64,000 nt of DNA from Actinopolyspora mzabensis (GTDB lineage: Bacteria; Actinomycetota; Actinomycetes; Mycobacteriales; Pseudonocardiaceae), in assembly GCF_900101095.1 (NCBI RefSeq), contig NZ_FNFM01000004.1, positions 1 through 64,000 of the forward strand, given 5' to 3'. The position numbers and the translations under genes were made by a program. Below, in pieces: positions 1 to 9,601 of this stretch (position 1 is its first letter; every line of letters starts with the position of its first letter). The notes under the pieces were generated by a model. That model did no database searches and was not told where the DNA came from. It was given only the letters and a program-made list of their open reading frames with translations.

Positions 1-1065
1 GTCGGTGTCGGTAGTGATCACCCGGTCTCGGTGCAGTCGATGACCACGACGAACACCACCGACATCAACGGCACGCTGCAGCAGATCGCCGAGTTGACCG
101 CCTCGGGCTGTGACATCGTGCGTGTGGCGTGCCCGACCGCCGACGACGCGGCGGCGCTGCCCGCGATCGCCCAGAAGTCGAAGATCCCGGTGATCGCCGA
201 CATCCACTTCCAGCCGAAGTACGTCTTCGCGGCCATCGAGGCGGGCTGCGCCGCCGTGCGGGTCAATCCGGGCAACATCCGCAAGTTCGACGATCAGGTC
301 AAGGAGATCTCCAAGGCGGCCAAGGACCACGGCACGCCGATCCGCATCGGCGTCAACGCGGGCTCGCTGGACAAGCGTCTGCTGGAGAAGTACGGCAAGG
401 CCACACCGGAGGCGCTCGTCGAGTCGGCGTTGTGGGAGGCCTCGCTGTTCGCCGAGCACGACTTCCACGACGTCAAGATCTCGGTCAAGCACAACGATCC
501 CGTGGTGATGGTGCGGGCCTACGAACTGCTGGCCGAGCAGTGCGACTACCCGCTGCACCTCGGTGTGACCGAGGCCGGTCCGGCGATGCAGGGCACGGTC
601 AAGTCGGCCGTGGCCTTCGGTTCGCTGCTGCGGCAGGGCATCGGCGACACGATCCGCGTGTCGCTGTCCGCCCCGCCGGTCGAGGAGGTCAAGGTCGGCA
701 CCCAGATTCTGGAGTCGCTGAACCTGCGGCCGCGCAAGCTGGAGATCGTCTCCTGCCCGTCCTGCGGCCGGGCGCAGGTCGACGTCTACAAACTCGCCGA
801 CGAGGTCACCGCCGGTTTGGAGGGCATGGAGGTTCCCCTCCGCGTGGCCGTGATGGGCTGCGTGGTCAACGGTCCCGGTGAGGCCCGCGAGGCCGACCTC
901 GGGGTGGCCTCGGGCAACGGCAAGGGGCAGATCTTCGTCAAGGGCGAGGTGATCAAGACCGTGCCGGAGAACCAGATCGTGGAAACCCTCATCGAGGAAG
1001 CCGGACGCCTGGCGGAGGGGATGGAGCAGGGTTCCGAGGAGTCACCTACCGTCACCGTCGGCTGA
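1..1065 (+). CDS. ispG: 4-hydroxy-3-methylbut-2-en-1-yl diphosphate synthase (IspG/GcpE), 5' end cut off
   Basis: Iron-sulfur enzyme of the MEP isoprenoid pathway that reductively opens methylerythritol cyclodiphosphate to HMBPP in the cytosol. The frame is open from base 1 and runs 354 residues to TGA at 1063. The family motif [10 protein letters not shown] is read from base 22, so only a short N-terminal piece lies outside the window. The 4Fe-4S ligands are visible: CPSCGR at codons 252 and 255 and a third cysteine at codon 287 in [13 protein letters not shown] 10-bp hairpin follows 106 bases after the stop. The next gene is a GNAT, the same pair I recall in mycobacteria. Identity is very secure; only the start is unknown. 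Confidence 0.97.
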   Translation, partial: VGVGSDHPVSVQSMTTTNTTDINGTLQQIAELTASGCDIVRVACPTADDAAALPAIAQKSKIPVIADIHFQPKYVFAAIEAGCAAVRVNPGNIRKFDDQVKEISKAAKDHGTPIRIGVNAGSLDKRLLEKYGKATPEALVESALWEASLFAEHDFHDVKISVKHNDPVVMVRAYELLAEQCDYPLHLGVTEAGPAMQGTVKSAVAFGSLLRQGIGDTIRVSLSAPPVEEVKVGTQILESLNLRPRKLEIVSCPSCGRAQVDVYKLADEVTAGLEGMEVPLRVAVMGCVVNGPGEAREADLGVASGNGKGQIFVKGEVIKTVPENQIVETLIEEAGRLAEGMEQGSEESPTVTVG

Positions 1066-1171
1066 GCGGCGCGCTCCCCGTTCTCCGGCTGTCGGTGCTC
1101 TCCGGCTGTCGGTAAGCGGAAGCTCCTGTTGTTTCCGACGATTCGGTAATTACGAACAGGTTGATGGTTAC

Positions 1172-1198
1172 GAACGGCTCGTCGTCGGCGAGCCGTTC
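1172..1198 (+). terminator. Hairpin after ispG, probable terminator
   Basis: GAACGGCTCG (1172-1181) pairs perfectly with CGAGCCGTTC (1189-1198) around a 7-base loop. It lies in the 294-base gap between ispG and the GNAT gene. There is no clear T tract, as is usual in actinobacterial terminators. The same gap also holds a short direct repeat (CTCCGGCTGTCGGT) near 1082-1112. Confidence 0.5.
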
Positions 1199-1359
1199 CG
1201 CCTCGTCCCGCCAGGAGTCTCCTGTCGAACGGGGTTCCCTGCTCAGTCCGGTGGTCCTGCTCGAGAAGTTCCTTCGATCGGGTGATCTCGATGCGGAATA
1301 CCTCACTTCCGGAATGTCTCGTGCGGCGTTGTCCCCCGGCTTTCTGGCACGCTTGAGCG

Positions 1360-2196
1360 GTGCTCAAGCTCGCGGGTGCGCGGTTGTTACAGGGACGGGA
1401 CTTGGCAAGCGTTCGTTCCCTGCTGGAATCGGATCCCGTGGCCGCTTGCATGGTGCTTTCCCGGATCGAGGCCGCCGAGATCGACCCGGTCTATCTGAGT
1501 GGTGAGCTGTGGGGCTACGGCAGCGGCTTCGACGGCCTCTGCTACTCCGGCGCCAATCTCATACCGCTGCGCGGGGGCAGGGACGCGATGCGCGCGTTCG
1601 CCGATCGTGCGAGTCGGCGTCGGCGGGTGTGCTCCTCGCTCGTCGGGCCCGCCAGGCAGGTCATGTCGCTGTGGTCCGAGTTGTCCGCCCACTGGGGACC
1701 CGCCAGGGAGGTGCGCCCCGAGCAGCCGTTGTTGGCGCTGTCCGAACCCCCCGCGGGATGGGTGGATCCCGCGGTGCGCCAGGTTCGTTCCGAGGAGCTC
1801 GACAGTTATCTGCCCGCGGCGGTGTCCATGTTCGTCGAGGAGGTCGGCGTGGATCCCCGTAGCAACGGTGGTGCCGTTGCATACCGCGCGCGGATAGCCG
1901 ATCTGATAGCCAGTGGTCGCGCGTTCGCCAGGTTCGAGGACGGTCAGGTGGTCTTCAAGGCGGAGATCGGTGCGATCTCCGGTACCGTCGGTCAGATCCA
2001 GGGGGTCTGGGTCCACCCCGATCGGCGTGGCAGTGGCCTGGGGGCCGCCGGTACGGCGGCCGTCGCCGACCATCTGGTGCGCGGGATGGGGCGCAGGGCA
2101 AGCCTTTACGTCAACGATTTCAACATCGCAGCCAGAGCGGCCTACCGAAAGGTCGGATTCCGGCGGGCCGGAACGTTCAGCACCGTACTGCTCTAG
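1360..2196 (+). CDS. GNAT family N-acetyltransferase with N-terminal DUF4081-type domain
   Basis: 278-residue protein. The C-terminal half is a GNAT fold: residues about 200-235 read VWVHPDRRGSGLGAAGTAAV, the acetyl-CoA pyrophosphate-binding loop (R-x-x-G-x-G/A), followed by YVNDFNIAARAAYRKVGF, the usual last strand region. The N-terminal half begins LLQGRDLASVRSLLESDP and resembles the domain that precedes GNAT in actinobacterial homologues located next to ispG (Rv2867c-like, from memory). Start is GTG 1360, where family similarity begins; there is no strong Shine-Dalgarno. The acyl acceptor is unknown. Confidence 0.85.
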   Translation: MLKLAGARLLQGRDLASVRSLLESDPVAACMVLSRIEAAEIDPVYLSGELWGYGSGFDGLCYSGANLIPLRGGRDAMRAFADRASRRRRVCSSLVGPARQVMSLWSELSAHWGPAREVRPEQPLLALSEPPAGWVDPAVRQVRSEELDSYLPAAVSMFVEEVGVDPRSNGGAVAYRARIADLIASGRAFARFEDGQVVFKAEIGAISGTVGQIQGVWVHPDRRGSGLGAAGTAAVADHLVRGMGRRASLYVNDFNIAARAAYRKVGFRRAGTFSTVLL

Positions 2197-2437
2197 TCGA
2201 ACTCTGTTGCGCCGGTTTTCTGCCGCGCTCGTTCGACAGGACCTCTCGTGCGGCTCTCGTCCGGCGAGCCCCGACTGCCTGGACGGGGGAACGGGTGTGA
2301 ATCGAAACACTTCTTACTCGCTGTAATACGTTCGATGGATATTTTCCCCTGTTCAGCGACCCCGTCCGTGTCATGGTGCGCTCTGCGCAACACAGTACGC
2401 ACGACACCTGTCCGGTTTCTTCGGCATACTGCGATCT

Positions 2438-4246
2438 GTGCGTACAGCTCGTGCTCTCAGCCTTCTGACGGGACTGCTCGTCACCCTGCCGCTGGCCTCC
2501 TGCGGCGTCTTCGACTCCGGCCCCTCGGCCGAGGACGCGGCGTCCGCCTACCTGCGTGACTTCGCCGCAGGCGACAACGCGGCCGCTGCCGGTCGTACCG
2601 ACGCACCGGAAACCGCTAGAAAGTTCCTGGCCGAGACCAGGCGGAATCTCTCGCCGGAGAAGGTCGAGGCCTCCGTCACCGGGGTCGACTCCGGGGGCGG
2701 TGGCAGTCCCACCACCGCGAAGTTCCGCGTCTCGTGGAATTTCGGCTCCGACCGGGTGTGGAGCTACGACGGTGAGTTCGAGCTGCGCGAGAACGACAAC
2801 GCCTGGAAGGTCCACTGGCAGCCCGCCGTGGTGCATCCCGAGCTCGGTTCGGGGCAGAGCCTGCACCACCAGCTGGACCCCGCCACTCCCGCGCCGGTCC
2901 TGGGCCGGGACGGTACTCGTCTGATGGGGCCCCAACGACTGGTTCGCGTCACAGTGGTGCGCAAGGAGGTGGACAACCTCCCCGAGGTCGCCGGATCACT
3001 GGCCCAGGGGCTGGAGCCGGTGGCCCCCGGCGTCACCAAGCGGGGAATAGTCGAGGGCGCCAAGGAGACGCCCGAGAACCAGGCCTACACCGTGGTCACA
3101 TTGCGCCTGTCCGACTATCGGCGGGTCAAGTCCGCGATATACGAATTACCAGGTGTCCGGTTCCCGGACAGGACCGCCCTGGTGGCTTCGGAACAGGACT
3201 ACGCCTCCCAGGTGCTGCCCGCCATCTCCAAGAACCGGAAAGATCGGTTGAACGGCAGCGACGGCTGGCGCGTCTTCACGGCCAACTCCTCCGGCGCCGA
3301 GCTGAAAACGCTGCACCAGGTCGAACCCGAGCCTACCGAGGCACTCCGGACCACCCTCAGCGACAAGGTGCAGCGGGCCGCCGAGAACGCGGTGAACCCG
3401 CTCGACAAGCCCGCCATGATCGTGGCGATGCGCCCCTCCAGCGGTGGTGTGCTGGCTGTGGCGCAGAACAGGGCCGCCGACGACAAGGGGGCACTGGCAC
3501 TCACGGGGCAGTACCCGCCGGGCTCCACCTTCAAGATGGCGACCGCTCTCGCGGCTCTCGAAGCCGGAGAGGTCGACATCGGTACTGAGCTCGGTTGTCC
3601 CGCGGAGCGGACCTTCAACGGGAAGACGCTGCCCAACGCGCACCATTTCGACCTCGGCCGCGTGACGATGAAGAAGGCCTTCGCCGAGTCCTGCAACACC
3701 ACCTTCGCCGGACTGGCCTCCCGGCTGCCCGCCTCGGCGTTGCCGACGGCCGCGAAGAAACTGGGTATCGGCGCCGACTTCGCGATCCCCGGCATAACCA
3801 CCCTGACCGGAGAAGTGCCCTCCTCCGAGGAGGAGGTGACGCGGGCGGTCAACGGCATCGGCCAGGGCAAGGTGCTCGCCAGCCCGTTCGGGATGGCGCT
3901 GGCCAGCGCCTCGGTGGCCCATGGCTCCATGCCCACGCCCAAACTGCTCGAATCCGCCGACACGCGGGTGAACGAGCAGGCGAAACGCGCCCCCTCCGAA
4001 CAGGCGTTGCGGAAACTCCGCGAGATGATGCGGGAGGTCGTGCGCTCCGGGACCGCCACCGAGCTGTCCGGTCTCGGCGAGGTGGCGGGTAAGACGGGAA
4101 CAGCACAGTTCGGCGACGGCAGTCGGGCGCACGGGTGGTTCACCGGCTATCGGGGGGACCTGTCGTTCGCGGTGCTGGTGACCGACGCGGGGACCTCGGA
4201 GCGGGCGGTTCGGGTCTCGAAGGAGTTTCTCTCCGGGATCGGCTGA
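2438..4246 (+). CDS. Penicillin-binding lipoprotein, MecA-like class B transpeptidase
   Basis: 602-residue D,D-transpeptidase that cross-links peptidoglycan on the outer face of the membrane. It starts at GTG 2438 with a basic n-region, a hydrophobic stretch and the lipobox LASC ending at Cys22, so it should be lipid-anchored. Domains in order: an NTF2-like MecA_N domain (about 30-145), a dimerisation domain (150-290) and a transpeptidase domain (about 320-600). The three catalytic motifs are present: STFK (nucleophile Ser, about residue 363), SCN (about 412) and KTG (about 552). It matches the PBP lipoprotein located near ispG and map in mycobacteria (Rv2864c-like). The small PIN gene follows after 73 bases. 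Confidence 0.92.
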   Translation: MRTARALSLLTGLLVTLPLASCGVFDSGPSAEDAASAYLRDFAAGDNAAAAGRTDAPETARKFLAETRRNLSPEKVEASVTGVDSGGGGSPTTAKFRVSWNFGSDRVWSYDGEFELRENDNAWKVHWQPAVVHPELGSGQSLHHQLDPATPAPVLGRDGTRLMGPQRLVRVTVVRKEVDNLPEVAGSLAQGLEPVAPGVTKRGIVEGAKETPENQAYTVVTLRLSDYRRVKSAIYELPGVRFPDRTALVASEQDYASQVLPAISKNRKDRLNGSDGWRVFTANSSGAELKTLHQVEPEPTEALRTTLSDKVQRAAENAVNPLDKPAMIVAMRPSSGGVLAVAQNRAADDKGALALTGQYPPGSTFKMATALAALEAGEVDIGTELGCPAERTFNGKTLPNAHHFDLGRVTMKKAFAESCNTTFAGLASRLPASALPTAAKKLGIGADFAIPGITTLTGEVPSSEEEVTRAVNGIGQGKVLASPFGMALASASVAHGSMPTPKLLESADTRVNEQAKRAPSEQALRKLREMMREVVRSGTATELSGLGEVAGKTGTAQFGDGSRAHGWFTGYRGDLSFAVLVTDAGTSERAVRVSKEFLSGIG

Positions 4247-4319
4247 TCCCGGTGTGTTAGGTTGTCGCGCACCGTGCCGTTCCGGGCGCGGTGCGAGATC
4301 ACCGTGGACGGGAGTGGAT

Positions 4320-4733
4320 GTGATCTACTTCGATTCTTCTGCCCTGCAGAAACTGATCGCCGCGGAGCCGGAGAGCAACGCGCTCAGCGTGTGGATCCGG
4401 AGCAACTGGGAACAGCCACGTGCCACCAGTGCGGTTTCCAGGGTCGACATACTCCGTAGTTTTCGTACGGCGGGGCCCGCGGCCGAGGATCTTGCCTCGA
4501 TCGTGGTATCGAAGATCGAACAACTACCCGTCGGGCAGGACGTGCTCGACACGGCTAGCGAATTCGACTCGCCACTTAGCTCCACCGAGGCCATCCAGTT
4601 GGCATCCGCCTGCCGGGCGCGGGACGGACTGCACGCGTTCGTCTCCTACGACCCGGTGATGCTGCGTGCCGCCGAACGCGTCGGACTGGTGACCGTTTCA
4701 CCGGGCAACGACGCACCCGGTGTGACCGGTTGA
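4320..4733 (+). CDS. PIN-domain protein, VapC-like, without a visible antitoxin
   Basis: 137-residue PIN-domain protein, the fold of VapC endoribonucleases that cut tRNA or rRNA under Mg2+. It opens MIYFDSSALQKL, giving the first conserved Asp (Asp4), and ends with FVSYDPVMLRAAERVGL, giving the last acidic residue. The two middle positions, usually Glu and Asp, read VSRVDILRS and STEAIQLAS, so Asp and Glu appear swapped. Start GTG 4320 is set by GGAG at 4311-4314. The 73 bases before it are too short for an antitoxin and none follows, so this looks like an orphan. Whether it is toxic cannot be told. Confidence 0.8.
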   Translation: MIYFDSSALQKLIAAEPESNALSVWIRSNWEQPRATSAVSRVDILRSFRTAGPAAEDLASIVVSKIEQLPVGQDVLDTASEFDSPLSSTEAIQLASACRARDGLHAFVSYDPVMLRAAERVGLVTVSPGNDAPGVTG

Positions 4734-4843
4734 GCGGAGTCGTCCTCCCCGCTTTCGGTACGGCGCTGTGTGGTTGGTCATTTCGGGGCCACGTGGTCGA
4801 CTGCGGGCGGTTGCGCGTGGCGCCGACGTTCTAGAGTGAGGAC

Positions 4844-5701
4844 ATGCCCGTACGAAGCCCGCTGCAACCAGGACAGCAAACCCCTCGCCGTCCGGTGCCG
4901 TCCGGTATCGAGCGTCCCGAGTACGTCGACAAACCGGCACCGCGGCGCAATACCGATCCCGACGTGCAGCCTCCCGAAGTGATCGATGCCATGCGGGTCG
5001 CCGGCAAGCTCGCGGCCCAGGCGTTGGAGGAGGCGGGCAAGGCGGTCCGTCCCGGTGTGACCACCGACCACGTGGACGCCGTGGTGCACGAGTTCTTCGT
5101 CGACAACGGGGTCTACCCCTCCACCCTCGGTTACCGCGGTTTTCCGAAGTCGTGCTGCACCTCGTTGAACGAGGTCATCTGCCACGGGATACCCGATTCC
5201 ACGGTGATCGAGGACGGGGACATCGTCAACGTCGACGTGACCGGATACATCGGCGGTGTGCACGGTGACAACAACGCGACCTTCCTCGCGGGCGAGGTCT
5301 CCGAGGAGGCTCGGTTGCTCGTGGAGCGTACTCACGAGGCCACGATGCGCGCGATCCGAGCGGCGAAGCCGGGGCGGCAGCTGAACGTGATCGGACGAGT
5401 CATCGAGTCCTACGCCAAGCGTTTCGGTTACGGAGTCGTACGGGACTTCACCGGGCACGGCATCGGCCGCTCGTTCCACAGCGGTCTCGTGGTGCTGCAC
5501 TACGACGAACCATCGGTACAGACGGTGATCGAACCCGGTATGACGTTCACCATCGAACCGATGATCACGCTCGGGACCCACGAGTACGACGTCTGGGACG
5601 ACGGCTGGACGGTCACGACCAGTGACAAGAGCTGGACCGCGCAGTTCGAGCACACCATTCTGATCACCGAGGACGGCAACGAGATCCTCACTCGTCCCTG
5701 A
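4844..5701 (+). CDS. map: Methionine aminopeptidase, type I
   Basis: Metalloprotease that removes the initiator methionine from nascent proteins. 285 residues, ATG start. An N-terminal extension of about 40 residues ([18 protein letters not shown]) precedes the catalytic core, as in the longer actinobacterial MapB form with its SH3-binding-like linker. Core signatures: [18 protein letters not shown] (conserved His), [20 protein letters not shown] (metal-binding Asp pair), [11 protein letters not shown] (metal His) and [10 protein letters not shown] (metal Glu). A last Glu lies in [12 protein letters not shown]. The gene stands alone, 110 bases after the PIN gene. Confidence 0.96.
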   Translation: MPVRSPLQPGQQTPRRPVPSGIERPEYVDKPAPRRNTDPDVQPPEVIDAMRVAGKLAAQALEEAGKAVRPGVTTDHVDAVVHEFFVDNGVYPSTLGYRGFPKSCCTSLNEVICHGIPDSTVIEDGDIVNVDVTGYIGGVHGDNNATFLAGEVSEEARLLVERTHEATMRAIRAAKPGRQLNVIGRVIESYAKRFGYGVVRDFTGHGIGRSFHSGLVVLHYDEPSVQTVIEPGMTFTIEPMITLGTHEYDVWDDGWTVTTSDKSWTAQFEHTILITEDGNEILTRP

Positions 5702-5837
5702 ACGCTACGGAAACAACGCAGATGCCCGGCCGGGGCGCGCTCACGTCGGGCACGCCCCCGTGTCGCGGGAGGGAGCGGAGTGTGAGCGAGGGCACTTCCG
5801 CGTGGCGGGTGGGCGTGCGGTGCCGTGGTCGTGGTGT

Positions 5838-7373
5838 ATGAAATCCGACGTGAATTCACTGCTGGTTGCCGGGACGACCTCCGACGCGGGCAAGAGCGTA
5901 CTCGCGGCCGCGCTCTGCCGTTGGTTGTCGCGTCGCGGTGCCCGGGTGGCGCCGTTCAAGGCGCAGAACATGTCCAACAACTCCGTCGTTACCACCTCGG
6001 GCGGCGAGATCGGACGTGCGCAGGCAGTACAGGCCATGGCTGCCGGTGTCGAGTCCGACGTTCGGTTCAACCCGGTGCTGTTGAAGCCGGGCAGTGATCG
6101 CACTTCCCAGGTCGTGGTGCTGGGTCGGGTGGCGGGGGAGGCCACCGCGCTGTCGTATCGCGAGCGCAAGGCCGAACTGCTGCACACGGTTACCGCGACG
6201 CTCTCCGAACTGCGCTCCGAGTACGACTACGTGATCTGCGAGGGGGCCGGGTCACCGGCCGAGATCAACCTGCGTGCCCAGGACATCGCCAACATGGGAC
6301 TCGCCCGTGCCGCCGAGCTGCCCGTGCTGGTGGTCGGCGACATCGACAGGGGTGGGGTGTTCGCGCAGTTGTTCGGCACGCTCGCGCTGCTGGATCCGGC
6401 CGATCAGGCGCTCGTTTCCGGGTTCGTGGTCAACAAGTTTCGCGGTGAGCCCGAGCTGCTCACCCCGGGGTTGCGGGAACTCACCGAACTCACCGGTCGA
6501 AGCGTGCACGGTGTACTGCCGTGGTCGGAGGAGCTCTGGTTGGACGCCGAGGACTCGCTGTCGTACGTGGCCGACGGGGTGGTGGGTCGTCCCGCCCCAC
6601 CGGTGGGCGAGCAGTGGCTGCGGGTGGCCGTGCCGCGACTGCCTCGCATATCCAATGCCACCGACGTCGAGGCACTGGCCGCCGAACCCGGTGTCTCGGT
6701 GCGCTTCGTGACCGAGCCCTCCCGGATCGCTGATGCCGATCTGGTGGTGCTTCCCGGTTCCAAGTCCACGGTCGGCGATCTCGACTGGCTCCGGCGAACC
6801 GGACTGGCCGAGGCGGTTCTCGGACACGCCGCCGCGGGACTGCCGGTGCTGGGGATCTGCGGTGGGTTCCAGATGCTGGGTGAGCGGATCGACGATCCCG
6901 TCGAGTCCGGCGCGGAGGTCGACGCTCTCGGACTGCTGGACATGGAGATCGAGTTCGAGACGACCAAGACGCTGGGCAATCCGGTGGGCACCGCTCTGGG
7001 GCAGCCGGTTTCCGGTTACGAGATCCACCACGGCAGCGTGCGGCGTCATCCCGAGAGCGAGCCGCTGATTCGACTTCCCGCCGGTGACGGGGAGGGAGCA
7101 CTGCACGGCTCCGTCGCGGGCACGCACTGGCACGGCTTGTTCGAGAACGACGCGTTCCGTCGCGACTACCTGGCGCGCGTAGCCCGCGCCGCCGGGAGAA
7201 CCGGCTTCCGGGTCGCCGCGGACACCTCGTTCGCGGAGCTGCGCCGCGACCAGTTGGACCTGCTCGGGGACATGGTCGAACACCACCTGGACACCGACGC
7301 GTTGCTTCGGTTGCTCGACAGTGGTGTCCCCGCCGGTCTACCGCGCGTCTCCAGCGGTCTGGTCTCGCCCTGA
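5838..7373 (+). CDS. cobQ: Cobyric acid synthase (adenosylcobyric acid synthase)
   Basis: Glutamine- and ATP-dependent amidation of the b, d, e and g side-chain carboxylates of adenosylcobyrinic acid a,c-diamide, a late corrin step. 511 residues from ATG 5838; the frame is open further upstream, but the family motif [14 protein letters not shown] (P-loop) begins directly after this [12 protein letters not shown] and [11 protein letters not shown] are CobQ signatures. The C-terminal glutaminase-like domain has [10 protein letters not shown] with the catalytic Cys at about 341 and the His in [11 protein letters not shown]. It lies 25 kb away from the main cobalamin cluster of this window. Confidence 0.96.
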   Translation: MKSDVNSLLVAGTTSDAGKSVLAAALCRWLSRRGARVAPFKAQNMSNNSVVTTSGGEIGRAQAVQAMAAGVESDVRFNPVLLKPGSDRTSQVVVLGRVAGEATALSYRERKAELLHTVTATLSELRSEYDYVICEGAGSPAEINLRAQDIANMGLARAAELPVLVVGDIDRGGVFAQLFGTLALLDPADQALVSGFVVNKFRGEPELLTPGLRELTELTGRSVHGVLPWSEELWLDAEDSLSYVADGVVGRPAPPVGEQWLRVAVPRLPRISNATDVEALAAEPGVSVRFVTEPSRIADADLVVLPGSKSTVGDLDWLRRTGLAEAVLGHAAAGLPVLGICGGFQMLGERIDDPVESGAEVDALGLLDMEIEFETTKTLGNPVGTALGQPVSGYEIHHGSVRRHPESEPLIRLPAGDGEGALHGSVAGTHWHGLFENDAFRRDYLARVARAAGRTGFRVAADTSFAELRRDQLDLLGDMVEHHLDTDALLRLLDSGVPAGLPRVSSGLVSP

Positions 7374-7408
7374 GCAGTGCGTTCCCGGCCGTGATCTCCG
7401 AATCGGTC

Positions 7409-8104
7409 TCAGGTGGTGTGCTGCTCGTCCCCCGATGTGAACTCGGCGAGTAGCTCGTCCAGGAAGCCGCCCGCCTCGGCCGCGGCCCGTTCGGGATGAC
7501 CGTCGCGCACGGCTTCGAGCAGTTCGGTGTGGGAGACGTCGCGCTCCGGAGGAACCTCGGGATCGAAGGTGGTGGCCACGCTGGAGAGCACCGCTTCGCT
7601 GATGCCCTGGTAGAGCTGGATCAGCACCGGGTTGTGCGAGGCTTCCACCAGCCGCAGGTGGAATCGGCTGTCGGTGTGCACGACCCGCTCCGAGTCGCGT
7701 TCGGCGAGGGCGGTGTCCCGTTCCCGCAGCGCGATCTCCAGGTCCGCGACGTCGGCCTCGGTCCGGGCGTTCGCCGCCAATCGGGCGCTTTCCACTTCCA
7801 GGGCGCGCCGCACTTCGAGAACCTGTCGGAGTTCGGTGTCGCACAACCTGCTCACGGCTCCCGACAGCTCGCTCGTGGCGCGTACGAACGTGCCGTCTCC
7901 CTGCCGGACCTCCAGCAGTCCCGCATGGGCCAGGGCCCGCACCGCTTCGCGGACCGTGTTCCGCCCGACGCCGAGCGCGTTGACGAGTTCCGCTTCCGGT
8001 GGGATCCGTTGTCCGAGGGGCCACTCGCCGGATGCGACTAACTCACGCATCTGGGCGATGACCTGATCCACCAAACCGGTCCTCGTTGTCGTGACCAAGG
8101 GCAC
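7409..8104 (-). CDS. GntR/FadR-type transcriptional regulator
   Basis: 231-residue regulator with an N-terminal winged helix-turn-helix (residues about 10-75, with the FadR-type stretch RIPPEAELVNALGVGRNTVR) and an all-alpha C-terminal FCD ligand-binding domain (about 85-220, with the metal-site type RFHLRLVEASHNP). Start GTG at 8104 is supported by AAAGGA 8 bases upstream. It is transcribed away from the MFS carrier gene at 8154; the 49-base gap holds a palindrome that is a likely shared operator. It probably controls itself and the carrier in response to a small acid or similar ligand, which I cannot name. Confidence 0.9.
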   Translation of the reverse strand: MPLVTTTRTGLVDQVIAQMRELVASGEWPLGQRIPPEAELVNALGVGRNTVREAVRALAHAGLLEVRQGDGTFVRATSELSGAVSRLCDTELRQVLEVRRALEVESARLAANARTEADVADLEIALRERDTALAERDSERVVHTDSRFHLRLVEASHNPVLIQLYQGISEAVLSSVATTFDPEVPPERDVSHTELLEAVRDGHPERAAAEAGGFLDELLAEFTSGDEQHTT

Positions 8105-8121
8105 AGCGAGGTCCTTTCATC

Positions 8122-8138
8122 CAAACATCCTACGTTTG
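8122..8138. promoter_or_regulatory. Candidate FadR-family operator between regulator and MFS gene
   Basis: CAAAC (8122-8126) and GTTTG (8134-8138) form an inverted repeat with a 7-base centre, located between the divergent starts at 8104 and 8154. The form fits FadR-subfamily sites. A -10-like TACTAG at 8142-8147 ends 7 bases before the MFS start codon, so the carrier mRNA may be leaderless and a bound regulator would lie against the promoter. Confidence 0.55.
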
Positions 8139-8153
8139 CGATACTAGTACGCG

Positions 8154-9470
8154 ATGTCTTCCGAGTCGCGCACCGAAACCGTTCCCGATCGGTTGATCGT
8201 CCAGGATGCCAGTTCCGGGGCGGGCGAGGCCCGGAATGATGCGAGTTCGCAAGCCAACGAAAGTACCCCCGAGATCAACGGCCTTCCCGATCGGAACGCG
8301 GCCGCCGGTGGTGGACTGCTGTTGCTCGGGGTCGCCCTCGCCGCGGCGAACATGCGTCCGGCGGTGACCAGCCTCTCCTCGATACTCGGCGGGGTACGCG
8401 ACGCGCTCGGTGCCAGTACGGTGTGGGCCGGCGTGCTCACCTCGGTGCCGACGCTGTGCTTCGGGGCCGCGGGCATAGCAGCACCGCTGTTGGCACGGCG
8501 CTGGGGGATGCGGAGTGTCGTCGGTGTCGCGCTGGGTGTGCTGACCGGGGCGATGCTGCTACGGGTGGTGGGCGGTACGGTCACCGTGCTCGCGGGCACC
8601 GTGGTCGCCTGCGCGGCCATCGCGATGTGCAACGTCCTCATCCCGGTGGTGGTCAAGGAGTCGTTCCCCAACCGGGTTGGTATGGCCACCGGCCTCTACA
8701 CCACGGCGATGGCCGCGGGCGGCTCCGTGGGCTCGGCCTTCACCCCCTGGTTACGTGCCGAACTGGGTGGTTGGCGTCTCGCACTGGCCACTTGGGCGGT
8801 GCTCGCCCTCGCCGCCTTCGTCGTCTGGAACTCGGCGGGCGGTGGTGGCGCTCCCCGATCCGGAGCAGGGGCCCGGCAGCGAGCGGAAGCGACGGCGGAA
8901 GGTTCCTCGTTGCTGCGCAGTCCGCTGGCCTGGGCGGTTACCGGTTATTTCGCGATGCAGTCGCTGGTGGCCTACGTGGTCATGGGCTGGCTTCCCGAGG
9001 TGTTCAAATCAGCCGGTGCCGGCGCCGGCGCCGCCGGCGGACTGCTGGGCCTGGTGCTGCTGATCGGTGTTCCGATCAGCATGGTGTTGCCACCCCTGGC
9101 CACGAGGACGAGGGGGCAGTCGGTCTGGACGGTCTGTCTGGCGGCCACGGCCATCAGCGGTTTTCTCGGGGTGCTGTACGCGCCGATGAGCGCGCCGCTG
9201 CTCTGGGCGCTGTTGATCGGCGTGGGGATGAGCGCGTTCCCGCTGGCGCTGGTGCTCATATCGCTACGTACCAGCAGTGCGGCCGAGACGGGCAAGTTGT
9301 CGGGAATGGCGCAGAGCATCGGTTACCTGATCGCCTCCACCGGCCCCTTCCTGTTCGGAATGCTGCACGACGTCACCTCGAACTGGTCGGCCTCGCTGCT
9401 GGTGTTGATAGGAGCGCTCGCGGTGCAGGCCGTCCTCGGCGCGTTCGCAGGGCGCCCCCGAACCGTCTGA
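8154..9470 (+). CDS. MFS transporter, CynX/NimT-like
   Basis: 438-residue polytopic membrane protein with about 12 hydrophobic segments. After a polar N-terminal stretch of about 50 residues the first segment reads LLLLGVALAAANMRPAVTSL, the signature of the CynX/NimT (cyanate/2-nitroimidazole) family. A cytoplasmic loop (APRSGAGARQRAEATAEGSS) splits two six-helix halves. It probably moves a small organic anion or drug; the substrate is unknown. The divergent FadR-type regulator next to it suggests induction by a metabolite. Start ATG 8154 sits 7 bases after a -10-like TACTAG, with no Shine-Dalgarno. Confidence 0.85.
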   Translation: MSSESRTETVPDRLIVQDASSGAGEARNDASSQANESTPEINGLPDRNAAAGGGLLLLGVALAAANMRPAVTSLSSILGGVRDALGASTVWAGVLTSVPTLCFGAAGIAAPLLARRWGMRSVVGVALGVLTGAMLLRVVGGTVTVLAGTVVACAAIAMCNVLIPVVVKESFPNRVGMATGLYTTAMAAGGSVGSAFTPWLRAELGGWRLALATWAVLALAAFVVWNSAGGGGAPRSGAGARQRAEATAEGSSLLRSPLAWAVTGYFAMQSLVAYVVMGWLPEVFKSAGAGAGAAGGLLGLVLLIGVPISMVLPPLATRTRGQSVWTVCLAATAISGFLGVLYAPMSAPLLWALLIGVGMSAFPLALVLISLRTSSAAETGKLSGMAQSIGYLIASTGPFLFGMLHDVTSNWSASLLVLIGALAVQAVLGAFAGRPRTV

Positions 9471-9601
9471 TCCGGGGTCCCCGTCCCGGGGTTCCGGAAG
9501 GAGGCGAAGCCCGGACTCGTGCGAGCGATGGAGGCCGAGCGGCCCGGTGAGCACCGCGGTGCCCACCGGAACACGCCGCGCCCGCGGTCGTGCTCGCCCA
9601 A

